A DNA stretch of 64,000 nucleotides, taken from Oryzias latipes (lineage: Eukaryota > Chordata > Actinopteri > Beloniformes > Adrianichthyidae). The notes beneath the pieces were generated by a model, which saw nothing but the letters and a program-made list of their open reading frames with translations, was not told the origin of the DNA and ran no database searches. Below, in pieces: positions 22,672 through 48,470 of this stretch. The stretch's first letter is position 1; the number at the start of each line of letters is the position of its first letter. A program made the position numbers and the translations under genes. Location of the stretch: the NCBI RefSeq assembly GCF_002234675.1, contig NC_019866.2:20550802-20614801 (forward strand), read 5' to 3'.

Positions 22672-24783
22672 ATGGAACAATCAAGACGAAAAAACCTAAA
22701 GAATTTACAATTCAGCAATTTGGACTCTGCTGTGGAGAACGAGTCCACTTTTGAATTTGGGTTTCATTCTACTTTCATGGACTGGGATGAGATTGACGAA
22801 GACAATGATTACTCTAACCCTTCTGATGATGAGGAGGAATTTTTTGAGACTCCAGAAACTCCTCACTATGATTATTCTCCCTTTTCTAAAGATGAGGATG
22901 AAGAGTTTCCCGAGATGCCAGAAACTCCTGAACCAAAAAGACAGCAGGATTGGGAAAACCCCATGCCTAAAACCTGCCTGCAAAACCAAACCTTAGGGTT
23001 AAAACCCTTAAGTTTGGCTCCAATCGTCTCCTTTCGCCCACCTGCATTCTTTCCTGTGAAGCCGGTGTCTGTCCCTGAATCCACTCAGCCTGAGGAAATC
23101 AAACCTTTGGGAAAGGGAAAACAAAGTGCAACTGCTTTGGATGAGCCGACTTCAACCTCTGAGTCGACCTCAGTGGAGAACGCTGAAGCACTTCCAGGAG
23201 AGATCAATGCTCTGAAAGGTGAAGTAGAGCGTCTGAAGGAGCTTCTCCAGCAGAAAGATCAGAAGCTGGCGGAGGCTGAAACTTCTCTGAGCCACCTGAC
23301 AGAAGCACAAAATCAGCTGGCTAAAGAAAGAGAAGAAAACACCTCCCTCAAGCAAGAAATGGCGGAACTAAGAAAAGCTCATGAGGAGGAAAAGGCTGCA
23401 GGTGAAAAGCACTTTTTGGAACCACTCTCCAATAATGAGAAGGCCATGGAACAGTTAAGAGAAACCATCACACAAAAAGAGACCATCATGAGCAAATTTG
23501 AAAAGGTCTCCAGGACAAGGATCGTAAAACTACTCGGTCAGATTGACGACCTAAAAATGGAGCAACGGAAAAAAGATTACATGCTGCGGGAAGCTGCTGG
23601 GAAAGCTGAACACCTAGAAGAACAGATGAGCCAGGAAAGACAGCAATGTCAGGAAGAAAAGTCCTCTGTCTTACAAGAAATGGCTCAGCTGAAGACAGCT
23701 CTGAATGACAAGGAGACTGAGGTGACCAAATCTAAAAGAGTCTCCAAGAAAAAGAATGTCCAACTACTCCGTCAGATTCACAACCTCAAAGTGCAGCATG
23801 AGCAGGAACATTTGGACCTCACCAGCAAATTGGAAATGCAGAAAGAGTGTCTTCTAACTTACCATGAGCTGACATTAACAGAAGCATATAATCAGCTGGC
23901 TAAAGAAAGAGAAGAAAACACCTCCCTCAAGCAAGAAATGGCTGAATTAAGAAAAGCTCATGAGGAGGAAAAGGCCGCAATGAAAAATTCTAATGCGGCC
24001 TCAAGTGGTGAGATCTTCAAGCTTCAATGTCAGATTGAGGACCTAAAACAGGAGCACGAGAAAGAATTTAAGGGCCTGATCAACAGTTTTGAAAAGGAGA
24101 GAAAGGATCTTGAAGAAAACTACAATAGGAAGTTAAATTCACAAATGGATCAGATGGAAGGCGAAATAAAAAGACGTCAGGAGGAAAAAGACTCCCTGCT
24201 GGAAAAAATAGATGAATTAGAAAGAAATTGTGAGAAGCATAAGGCAGCATGTTACCAAACTGAAAAGAAATGTTCAGAATTGCTGTCCAATAAGGATGCG
24301 ATCATAAGCCAGTCTGAAGTCATTTGGAACAAAAAGCTGGAGCAAAGAGACCAACGGCTTCAGACGATAACACAGGCCGCTCTCAAGAATAAAATGGACC
24401 TCAGCAGGGAAATACAGCTGTTGCAAGAAAGGATTGAACAAGAGAGGATCAAAACAAATCAAGCTGAACTCAGCTTTGACCTGGAGGTAAAGGAGTCCAC
24501 CAAATTAAGAGCTGCTTTGGTCCAGAAAGAACTGGAAGGCCAGCAGCTGGAACAAGAAAGACAACAGCTGGAAGAAGAAAAGTCCACCCTTTCACAACAA
24601 ATCGCTCACCTAAAGAAAGTTGTCAAGAAGAAAAAGACCATCATCAGAAAAACTCAAGAGGATTTCCAGCTGCAAATGCATCAACTACAGCAACAGGTGG
24701 ATGAGCTGAAAGAGAAGACCACAAAGAAAAGTGTTGGTCGGAGGTTCCTGAACCTGTTTAGAAGGTCCAGAAGAAAAGACTAA
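22672..24783 (+). CDS. intronless 703-residue acidic/coiled-coil protein, unrecognised
   Basis: I do not recognise this gene. Seen: one uninterrupted frame of 704 codons with a strong start context (accATGg). Residues about 35-105 are strongly acidic and twice carry a PETP motif (ETPETP, EMPETPEP). About 110-185 is Pro/Ser/Thr-rich. About 185-680 is heptad-like Glu/Lys/Gln/Leu coiled coil. The last 18 residues are basic (GRRFLNLFRRSRRKD). No signal peptide or membrane span is visible. A 100-base segment is duplicated inside it (23301-23400 and 23880-23979). It lies alone between transposons, 2.2 kb of intact frame in a region where transposase genes are broken, so it is either selected or young. 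It could be a retrocopy of a golgin-like or other coiled-coil gene, or a lineage-specific gene. It is not a myosin copy: no myosin tail text is present. Confidence 0.75.
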   Translation: MEQSRRKNLKNLQFSNLDSAVENESTFEFGFHSTFMDWDEIDEDNDYSNPSDDEEEFFETPETPHYDYSPFSKDEDEEFPEMPETPEPKRQQDWENPMPKTCLQNQTLGLKPLSLAPIVSFRPPAFFPVKPVSVPESTQPEEIKPLGKGKQSATALDEPTSTSESTSVENAEALPGEINALKGEVERLKELLQQKDQKLAEAETSLSHLTEAQNQLAKEREENTSLKQEMAELRKAHEEEKAAGEKHFLEPLSNNEKAMEQLRETITQKETIMSKFEKVSRTRIVKLLGQIDDLKMEQRKKDYMLREAAGKAEHLEEQMSQERQQCQEEKSSVLQEMAQLKTALNDKETEVTKSKRVSKKKNVQLLRQIHNLKVQHEQEHLDLTSKLEMQKECLLTYHELTLTEAYNQLAKEREENTSLKQEMAELRKAHEEEKAAMKNSNAASSGEIFKLQCQIEDLKQEHEKEFKGLINSFEKERKDLEENYNRKLNSQMDQMEGEIKRRQEEKDSLLEKIDELERNCEKHKAACYQTEKKCSELLSNKDAIISQSEVIWNKKLEQRDQRLQTITQAALKNKMDLSREIQLLQERIEQERIKTNQAELSFDLEVKESTKLRAALVQKELEGQQLEQERQQLEEEKSTLSQQIAHLKKVVKKKKTIIRKTQEDFQLQMHQLQQQVDELKEKTTKKSVGRRFLNLFRRSRRKD
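23301..23400 (+). repeat. internal 100-bp duplication, unit 1
   Basis: It matches 23880-23979 at about 95 of 100 positions. The offset of 579 bases is exactly 193 codons, so the copies are in the same frame and encode the same peptide (LAKEREENTSLKQEMAELRK) almost unchanged. Confidence 0.9.
23880..23979 (+). repeat. internal 100-bp duplication, unit 2
   Basis: Second copy of the segment at 23301-23400. The five differences are near the ends and at silent positions in the middle, which suggests recent duplication or gene conversion. Confidence 0.9.
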
Positions 24784-24826
24784 GTGGACCCCGACCACAG
24801 CCCCCCCCCCCAACACAAGAACCCTG

Positions 24827-25092
24827 GGGCGGACGTGGTTTAGCGGTAGGGCGGTCAAGCCCTTATCGTAAGATTGCAGGTTCAATTCCCACCCTGCATG
24901 CCCTATTGTCAAAGTGTCCTTGGGCAAGACACCCTGCCTCTGGTGGAAGGTTGGCACAGCGGAGCCGCCACCAGTGTGTGAATGTGTGTGTGAATGTGTG
25001 TGTGAATGTGTGTGTGAATGGGTCTGTAACTGTAAAGCGCTTTGGACCTTCAAAAAGGTAGAAAAGTGCTTTATAAGTGTACGCCATTTACC
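24827..25092 (+). repeat. tRNA-derived SINE
   Basis: The head has an A-box-like TGGTTTAGCGGTAG and a B-box GGTTCAATTCC (24879-24889). The body reads 'tgtccttgggcaagacaccc' and the tail 'gtaaagcgctttggacctt', known from fish SINEs and related elements. A GTGTGTGAAT repeat lies inside (24976-25020). It starts 44 bases after the stop codon of the 703-residue gene. Confidence 0.75.
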
Positions 25093-25210
25093 TCACACAC
25101 ACCAAGCCCCCCCACAGCACTCACACACACCAAGCCCCCCCACAGCGCTCACTTACATCAAGCCCCCCCCACAGCGCTAACACACACCAAGCCCCACCAC
25201 CACCCACACA
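25093..25210 (+). repeat. short tandem repeat, CACACACCAAGCCCCCC type
   Basis: About four imperfect units of roughly 30 bases, each with ACACCAAGCCCCCC and CACAGCRCT, follow the SINE directly. Confidence 0.8.
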
Positions 25211-25600
25211 TGTTCAGGCTTTAACTCTTTAACACCTTAGATGGAGTTATGACCGTCCAAGAACGGCCAAACTGTAGGAAAAGCTCCTGTGTTAAAGAGT
25301 TAAACATTTAATTATTATTGTGTGGGTAAAAACTACTGCGGCTTTTTCTCTTTTTCTATTCTAAATGTGTATCTTCTAGTCTATTTTTTTATTTTATTGT
25401 TTAAACGGTAAATTTCCACGTCACCCCTTTTACGACTTAGCTAGGTTTTCTTTAACTACTTCGGTTTTGTTTGACTTCTTATCTGAGTTTTTAATTTGTT
25501 TGATTAGAAAAAAAATTTTTTTTGAGTGAAAGCACAGTTACAGTCTTGTACGTCAGGCAATTGTGCTGCCCCCCCCCCCCCCCCCCCCCCAATCTAAACA
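25211..25600. other. intergenic; poly-C run at the end
   Basis: No gene seen. A run of about 22 C at 25569-25590 borders the tandem array that follows. Confidence 0.5.
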
Positions 25601-25945
25601 GGGTTTTCTCCAGGTGCTCTGGTTTCTCCCTCAGTCCAAAAAAAACCCCCCCAAACTCTAGTCCCCTCAGACTTAGAATGAATAAATAAATAAAATGAAA
25701 TAAAATAAATAGCACTCAAAAGTGTTTTAACTACAGGGTTTTCTCCAGGTGCTCTGGTTTCTCCCTTTGTCCAAAAAAACCCCCCAATCTCTAGTCCCCT
25801 CACCCTTACAATAAATAAATAAATAAAATAAAATAAATAGCACACAAAAGTGTTTTAACTACAGGGTTTTCTCCAGGTGCTCTGGTTTCTCCCTCTGTCC
25901 AAAAAAACCCCACAAACTCTAGTCCCCTCATACTTAGAATAAAAA
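25601..25945 (+). repeat. three-unit tandem array derived from SINE sequence
   Basis: Units begin GGGTTTTCTCCAGGTGCTCT at 25601, 25736 and 25864 (periods 135 and 128). Each contains 'ctctggtttctccc', 'gtccaaaaaaa' and an AATAAATAAA-rich tail. The first part matches, in sense, the complement of the 'ggaaaccggagatcccggag' part of the SINE at 52447-52846, so the unit probably grew from a SINE fragment. Confidence 0.8.
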
Positions 25946-26240
25946 TAATAATAAAATGAATTCAAAAAATAGCATAAGTTTTATCTATCTTAAATGTAAA
26001 ATTAGAAAGCAATTAAACAAACAAAAAAAAAATTCCCCCTCCTTGAATTGCCACCTTATCGCGGTGGAGGGGTTTGCGTGCCCAAGAAAATCCCCATTTG
26101 ATAGCCCCTGCCTGGGCCTATTGATGCTAAGGGATGGGCCAGACTAAGAGCAATTCACTCAAAGAAAGAACAATGAAGTGAGACATTATCAAGGTTGAAG
26201 TTTACTCTGTCTAAAGAGTTACCAAAGCCTTACTCTAAAA
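25946..26240. other. intergenic, nothing recognised
   Basis: A-rich sequence; no gene or named repeat seen. The text 'ccaccttatcgcggtggagggg' at 26050-26071 is locally palindromic. Confidence 0.4.
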
Positions 26241-26465
26241 CAGGGGGGGCAGTTTTGGTCCTCAAGGGCCGCTGTCCCGCAGGTTTTAGAAATGTCCCTG
26301 TTTCAACACACCTGGTTCTAATAAATAATCATCATCCCCCACATCAACTAGGTCTGCACACCTCTGTTGATGACACAGTTGTGTTTGTCATGGTTGTGTT
26401 AAAGCAAGGAAACACCAAAAACCTGCAGGGACACTGGCCCTGGAGGACTGGAATTGCCCCCCCAA
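26241..26465. mobile_element. hAT-type MITE
   Basis: The left part 'cagttttggtcctcaagggc' and right part 'ctggaggactggaattgccc' are inverted. Inner arms 'ctgcaggttttagaaatgtc' and 'aacacacctggttctaa' are typical of a very common fish MITE starting CAGGGGTGGGCAA. The ends here are drifted. Confidence 0.75.
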
Positions 26466-26973
26466 AGCCCCAATGAGCCTCAGTCACAGCTGTTCTTACA
26501 GGTGGAAACATTCTGTCTGCAGGTAAACAGAACCCAAAGTAAAAACCCTTCCAAAGCAAACGGTCAGGTCTGAGATTTGTCACCTGTGTGGATGGTTGCT
26601 TCACTCTGAGATTTGCTAAAGAAATGAGTCACAGTTAGAACAGTTTCATCACTAAATGTGCAGAAGAAGAAGTAAAGTCTTTGTGACCCACTTTGAAGCC
26701 TCACTGTCCCGCAATAATCCGAGAGCGAGAAATAAAAAACAAAAATAAAATTAGGGAACATTTTTATTATTATTATTGTCGCTATGAAAATAAAAGAAAT
26801 ATCAGTTTGGTAAAGTTTGAAAGATATTTACAGATTTGGTCTTCTGGCCTGAATAATTCTTCTGATAAACGTTCAAATGTGACAGCAAGTATCTCAATCT
26901 TTTTGTATTAACACAGAGAGTGAACTACTAAAGCATTTCAAAAGAAAAAAGATTGTTTTTTTCTGCCTTTTAA
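26466..26973. other. intergenic, nothing recognised
   Basis: No gene or named repeat seen apart from a short ATT run near 26763-26780. Confidence 0.5.
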
Positions 26974-27178
26974 CCCTTGTGCAATCTTAAATGACCCCAC
27001 CCTTACATTGACATGTTCTCCCTACCATGACAAAGGTGGATAAAGGTGGAAAGATTTCATGTAATCCATGGACACCAGTGAAGATCACAAATCATTAAAG
27101 AAAAAAGGTTCAGCGCACTGTCTAGTGGGTCTAGATGACCCAACTCCCAACGTTAAAGTGCCTAGGATAGCACAAGGG
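26974..27178. mobile_element. piggyBac-like MITE, copy 4 (best preserved)
   Basis: 205 bases with TTAA on both sides (26970-26973 and 27179-27182). Ends CCCTTGTGCAATCTTA and CCTAGGATAGCACAAGGG are inverted repeats. Confidence 0.9.
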
Positions 27179-27234
27179 TTAATGAGAATTGTTCTCATCC
27201 AATTGTAAATGCAGACATGGAGTGAGCCGGCTGC

Positions 27235-28480
27235 CAAAAAATGGGTTTGTTCAATTTTATACAGACTGAATATTTTACATCTAACACTGAAGCAATCCTG
27301 ATAGTAAATTCAAGAGGGGGCTACGGAAAAAAATGAAACACCCTCCCAAAAATGTGCAAATCAATGAAAAATGGAAGTCAATGAAAAATGGAACTAAATG
27401 AAACTTGAAATATTAGTGAACATAACAAGACTTTTTGGTTAACCACCCTTTCCCTCCTGAAACTTCACCCGGCCATCACTATTTTAAAAAACGTTTTTGA
27501 AAGCAAAAAAATAAAATTTTGAGCAAAAACTTAGAAAGTTTTGTGTTCAACTTAGAAAGTTTTGTGTGCAACATGGTGGCAGAAATATCACTCCATAACT
27601 ATTAGGATTCAGATCCTGTGCAGCAACACATTTACTGTCATTCAAGTGTGCAAACCACAATGAAATGTCCAAGAATCTTTTCCTGGTTGCTGCCTGAATT
27701 TTGTGGCAACACCTGCCTTCTTCCTGACCTTTGATGGGGCGCCATCAGTGACCAAAATTACTTCATGTGACCAGTTCACTCCAACATTGTCCAGCACAGC
27801 AACTAGAGAGCTGACTATGTCATGTCTGATGTTGTGTCCATCAACTCAAGAAAGTCCGCTGTGATGGTCAACACCTCTAATAAATATGCACAGCTATATA
27901 TATCTGTGATGTCGATGCTTTCATCAATAGTGTCTGAAAATGCAATAAATGACTGGACTCATTTGTCGCCCAAGTCTCCTCAGAGATGTTGTATCTGCAA
28001 TCATACTCCTTGACAGACTTATGTTGGCATAGGTCGACTGCTTTTTGGGGCATATGTCTTCATCTGCAACCTTCAGCAATTTTCCATAAGTTCACCATCT
28101 GAAAATGGTTTAGATGTTTGCACTGACCTTTTAGCAACAAGGCAGCTTTCACTGCTCCATCACTGACGTCACGGCTGCAGGAAATGCAGACGGTTGTTTT
28201 GTCAGTCCAGCTAATAGTTGCTAAATCTTCTCTTTTCTTAACTGCCCCTGCAAATGGTAAACCTTTTTCTTATGAGGAGTCTCATACTGGTGCTGAATGT
28301 TATATTCTTTGAGCGCTGTGTCCTAGTGGTCATTTGAGCAACTACAACAGTGTGTTCCTCCCAATTGACTTTGGTGGCAGAATTTGACACAGACCACATT
28401 CACCAATTTTAAGTGTGTCTACTTGAGATGCTGCCTTTTGACTATTGTAGGCCAGCCACACAACGCAGACAGGCTCAAGT
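27235..28480 (-). pseudogene. eroded hAT (Charlie-like) transposase and flank
   Basis: On the minus strand about 28150-27650 reads as broken pieces of a hAT transposase: a SKPFSDGELM segment, then VNWSHEVILVTDGAPSKVRK, where the TDGAPS motif is characteristic. Several stops and frameshifts interrupt it. The 27235-27475 part matches the fragment at 21945-22170. Dead element. Confidence 0.7.
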
Positions 28481-28622
28481 CTTATAATCCGGCAAAGTCC
28501 TTTTAGTCAAGGGGTAATCTGCCAGGCAGACATCCCAGCATGGAGGGGTTTTTTTCTTTTTACTATGATGTTTGTATTGGCAAGAGTCTAGCGATACGAT
28601 ACGTATCCTGACATGCCTCTCA

Positions 28623-28655
28623 TGATATGATATGATATGATATGATATGATATAC
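28623..28655. repeat. microsatellite (ATGAT)n
   Basis: About six to seven pentamer copies in a row. Confidence 0.9.
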
Positions 28656-28874
28656 GATGCATCATAAGTGTCACTTGTTCTCATCTGGAGCCCACTACAA
28701 AGATCCACAATCCACATTTTTTTATTTGCTACTAGCAGCAATGTGGCACAGAGTTTCAGTTTGGTACCCAACCCAAGAAAAAACTAAGTAGTATATGTCT
28801 TGTAACAGCAAAAAACACTTAGTAAATAAAATAAGCGGATTGTCGAGAGATTTTGTTGTTTTGGTGCGGTGTAA

Positions 28875-29078
28875 CCCTTGTGCTATCCTAGGCACTTTAA
28901 CATTGGGAGTTGGGTCATCTAGACCCACTAGAAAGTGCGCTGAACCTTTTTTCTTCAATGATTTGTGATCTTCACTGGTGTCCATGGATCACATGAAATC
29001 CTCTTCACCTTTATCCACCTTTGTCATGGTAGAGATAACATGTCAGTGTAAGGGTGGGGTCATTGGATAGCACAAGGG
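28875..29078. mobile_element. piggyBac-like MITE, copy 5
   Basis: 204 bases, same family as copies 1-4. Right flank TTAA (29079-29082); left flank GTAA, as in copy 2. Confidence 0.85.
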
Positions 29079-29289
29079 TTAAAGCTGCTCCAAGAGGCTC
29101 AGGGTCCAGTGCTGCCACCTAGCGGTCAGAGGTGTAAGTGGAAAACAAGAGGGAGACGCTAAGTGACGCTCATCACTAATTACATACATATCATCTTCAC
29201 AGCATTTTCAATCACTAAAAACATCACCAAATGAATCGTGATGTATCACAGAATAGATTTTTCTCTAAACGTCTACTGTTCACTATAAT

Positions 29290-29356
29290 ACTTGCTATCC
29301 AAGGCATGTTAACATTGGGAGTGAGGTCATCTGGAACCCACAAGAGAGCACAAGGG
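29290..29356. mobile_element. piggyBac-like MITE, short degenerate copy
   Basis: Keeps 'cttgctatccaaggca', 'taacattgggagtgaggtca' and 'gagcacaaggg' in about 67 bases; the middle is deleted. Confidence 0.55.
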
Positions 29357-29873
29357 CTGTTTGGTCAAATATGACCCAACAGTAACTCTGTCAAAATCAA
29401 ATAGATTTTTCAACCTCCTTTTTTACTTTTTTGATCTTTAAAGAAACAACTGTGACTTTCTAATACTTGTCCTAAACCTCATTGCTATTTTGCCCTCATT
29501 GGCCTTAAAAACCCAAAACGCTCATGAGTCATATTTAATCTTTAGTTTCCGAGCTCAGGGTTCAGTTTGAGAGTATTTCTCCTAAAGACCGTGACTCATG
29601 GTCACACGGAGCAACTTTTTCCAGGAAAATTCAGTCAAACTGATAATGACAACCCAAAGCTACCATTATACCAGCATCCGTGACAGACCAAGTGTGCTCT
29701 GTGTGCAGCAAAAACGTTTGTTTTGTGTGCTGGAATGCAAATGTTAAGTGTCAACTTGCTAAAAGACAAGAGTGATGGACAAAGTGTCTTCCTACTTCTG
29801 ATTAAGCTCACAAGCTGTGAATGTGCTGAATAAGAAGACACAAAGTAAATTTTGTTGATTTTGATAAGTACTT

Positions 29874-29879
29874 TTTAAT
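29874..29879 (-). terminator. possible evpl polyadenylation signal (ATTAAA)
   Basis: ATTAAA on the minus strand about 170 bases after the evpl stop. It is a weaker variant signal; no AATAAA was noted nearer. Confidence 0.4.
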
Positions 29880-30046
29880 TGCAGAAATAAGTGTTTACAA
29901 AAACAACCCTCATTTTTACAGAAGACCCAAAGCAAAACAGAGAAAAACAACCCAAGAGTACCAAAATATATCCTTCTTTGCCTTTCTTTTCACTCACTGG
30001 TGTAGTAGCACCGTTGGCTGGAGGAGACACCTTGCTGTATCTTCTT

Positions 30047-40453
<10,407 letters not shown>

Positions 40454-43157
40454 CCTGGGAATCTGTTTGTGTAACCTGAGTCCAGATGTGTGTCGTCCTC
40501 GTCTTCCAACGTCGTCCCGTCGTGAGGAAGCGTCCACCTGTCTACTTTTAGAGCAGGAGGTGTGTCTGGATTTAAAGCAAGGCGGACCTGTTCCTCCCTC
40601 CTCCTGCTGCTGCCCTGCTGCTCTTATTCTGAAAATCCCACACAAACTTTGACTTTTTAGGAGTTTGATTTTCGTTTTTTTTTCTGAAAATGTAATCGAA
40701 ATAGTTTTCTGGCAGGGTAGTTCATTTGGAAATTATTATTATTATTATTATTAGGATTTTTTTTCAGTTTCCCAGGTGGAACGTGGTCATCAGTGGGTAT
40801 CGGCACTTATCTGACACACACCCTGTGAAATTACACAAGAGTCAAGGTCTGATGGGAGGAATCCAAAGTTCACCCTCAGCACAGACGTGTTCTGATAAAA
40901 CACTCAGAACGCAGACGGAGAGTTTGGAGAGGAAAGCCTCTGCTTGTGGTTTCAAGGAACCATGTCAGCGGGAAGGCCAAGCATGCCGCCCCGGCTCATG
41001 CCTGCTGTGGGTGTGGGAGACCCACACCCAGCGACTCCAAAGGCCAACACCTTCATGCCTGCGGTGAGTGGGCGGGATTAAGGAGAGGAAACAAAGAGGA
41101 ACTGAAATCACACAGCGGTGGGGCAGGAAAAGTGACACAAAGCTTTGGGTAGTCACACCTGACTTCTACTCAAGTCCGCGACGACAAAAGCTGCTGGAGT
41201 CACAAATGTGATCCGGGTTTAGTTTAATGCAACAAACAATGGAAAGAATGTTGCTTCAAACGGTGGTGTTATGGTAGCTGTGAAAAGAATGCAAAGACTT
41301 GAAGTTTGAAGTTTGAACTGACATGGTGGTTTGTTTAGCAAATTCTGAACAAGATCAGGGCTGATGCTAGAATCAAAAGAGGGGCCCGTCCATCATGATG
41401 TAAATAAGATTCTCAACAAAACCAAAATAAACAAAAAAACAACATCTCACTGAAATCAGTCAAGTATTTAAAACAATGAAATACTTCAATTTAAAAATAT
41501 AGAATCCCAAAAAAGTATCAAAAGAATATGTAATAGTATACTGTATCTTCAAAATAAAAGCATTAAATAGAATAAGAAATTCAAAGTCACGGTTGCATTT
41601 TTTAAAGATTAATTTTTTTAAGATGAAAAAAAATAAATGAATTGACAAGAAAATTGTACCAACTTGTTTTTAAGATGACCTTTATTGATGAGTTAGGTAG
41701 AAGAGGAAGAACCTTTTTTGGTCAGAGAGGTAACCATTACAAGCATTTAGCTCACACGAGGCCATAAAGATTAGCTTTAATCAGAGCCAACGCAGCAAAT
41801 GCACAATCTACAGCAAAGCATGGAAGTAGGGGAGCAATAATATGGGCTTCTTAATGCACCTCTGCTTTGTTTAGAACTTTTTGTAAATCAAACCAACCAA
41901 TTTGTTGTTAGTAGAATAAAAAAAAGTCTTCTCTGAATCTATTGCAAGTTAGCGGTGAGAAATGGATCCACTCTGAGATCCTTTACACGTTTATCTTCAT
42001 GATAGAGTTGCTGGTTCAATACTGGAACAGAACAATAAAAACTATTTTCAGGGCTCCAGAGTCATTATATGCAAAGAGGAAACAAAAAAGGATTGAAGTG
42101 AATATTAGAAATGTGAGAGGAAATAGAAAAATATTTTTTTTTCACTTTTCTTGCATAACTTCAGAACTTTTCGTTCCCTTTGTTACCCCGTAGGTGTAAA
42201 AAAATAAATGCTTTCTTTTTTTGTTTTGAAAAGGAGTTGTCAGCGGTGAGGTGGGGCCCTCATTCCAGCATGAAACCCATTACCTGGCGGTTGTAATGAT
42301 TACTCAGTGAGCATTCTTGACATGCCTTCATTCCACATTCCTGTACGTGTCTGAAGCAGTCACACCTTCAGAACCGGAGTGACGGGGCGTTCTTTATCAC
42401 GGGTCCCTGACCCGTTTATCTTCATGACAGCTCAGAAGGTTGCTAGTTCACTAAAAACCTCCCATTCTTGATGATTTCTCTGTCCAATCTTTGCTTCACA
42501 TTTATCATTTTTATGATTGAAGACTGAGATTTTTAAAATTAATCTCTAAATCAATTTCTTACGGAATACGTTTTTTTTCCCCCCACAGCGACTTCCTTTC
42601 TGGATTTTGAGCAACACTAATGACATTTCCTAAATGACTAAACTGCATTAAGTATTTAAGAATTATTCATAAAAAAGCCATTTAACAAGGCAACTGATTA
42701 AGATTTCCGTTTTAAAATATTTTTCCTGGATGTCTGAGACACATTGAGTTTTATTAAAGAGCAAATTTAGGAGAATTTTTCATGTTTGTGTTTTTTTTTC
42801 CTATTAAGATCAGTGTTGACAAAATATAACATCTGCCTGGATGTAGGCCAGAAAACAGTTCCTACATTAAATTACATGAAGTTTTAAGAATGTTGATTGT
42901 TTTAGATGTTTTATGAAAAGGCCTCTTGTTATTTTAATAGAGATTATTCAAAATATTTTAGAAAATCTGATTTAAAGAGAAATGGGAAAACAAACAAAAA
43001 AAGTTTCCAGATGTTCACGACAAACCTTTTGTGTCATGTGCTGCCTAAGTTCAGAATAGTTTGTGAAGGGCGACACCTGCTGGAAGCTGAGGGACACAGC
43101 AGCTCAGAGTCACTTCAGTAAAAAAATAAAACAGCAAATCAAATTATTTTTAACTGT
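40454..43157. other. intergenic between ddx5 and evpl
   Basis: It should hold the evpl promoter and 5' UTR (just above 40453, no clear TATA). An ATT microsatellite lies at 40733-40753. The rest is AT-rich; short frames such as 40726-41067 and 41942-42193 show nothing known. No gene seen. Confidence 0.5.
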
Positions 43158-43163
43158 TTTATT
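43158..43163 (-). terminator. ddx5 polyadenylation signal
   Basis: AATAAA on the minus strand about 275 bases after the ddx5 stop (43439). Confidence 0.6.
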
Positions 43164-43438
43164 TGAAAGATCATGCAGTGCACTTCCAAGATGGGAGCTT
43201 CTTACTTGATAAACATGAAAAGCAATACACTTGTAATCACCTAATACAAAACTAAACATCACTTAGGAATGTGACAAATTAAATACCTGAAAGAAAAAAA
43301 AAAATTGCTACACTGCAGATGTTCGAAAAGTCCTGATAAATTTGAAGTTGTAACCCCGTCGAGTAAATACAAAAAAAGATAACTGGATTGAGTACTTAAG
43401 ACAAAAAGAGGAATAAGTTATTCTGTTGAAGGATGAGA

Positions 43439-48347
<4,909 letters not shown>

Positions 48348-48435
48348 GATGTAAACAACAAAGATAACTTTAAAAACAATAAATACAACGTGGATTTTCT
48401 GCCGATAGAGGTAAAAAGAGCTGGCAGCGCTGTTG

Positions 48436-48470
48436 AAATGCCGGTAGTGTAAAACGAGACCTGGCTTATA
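48436..48470 (-). promoter_or_regulatory. putative ddx5 core promoter
   Basis: A TATAAG box on the minus strand (48470-48465) would place initiation near 48436, about 90 bases before the start codon. Motif and position only. Confidence 0.35.

Noticed and set aside
22672-24783. A processed copy of a myosin tail from the nearby myh10
   Set aside because: The coiled-coil composition is similar, but no stretch matches myh10, and the acidic PETP head and basic tail have no counterpart there.
24827-24900. A tRNA gene
   Set aside because: The B-box is good but there is no full cloverleaf with an anticodon arm, and the downstream body is SINE. The same applies to 52770-52842.
25601-25945. A CRISPR array
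   Set aside because: Units of 128-135 bases repeat throughout, with no short-repeat/unique-spacer pattern, in a fish genome.
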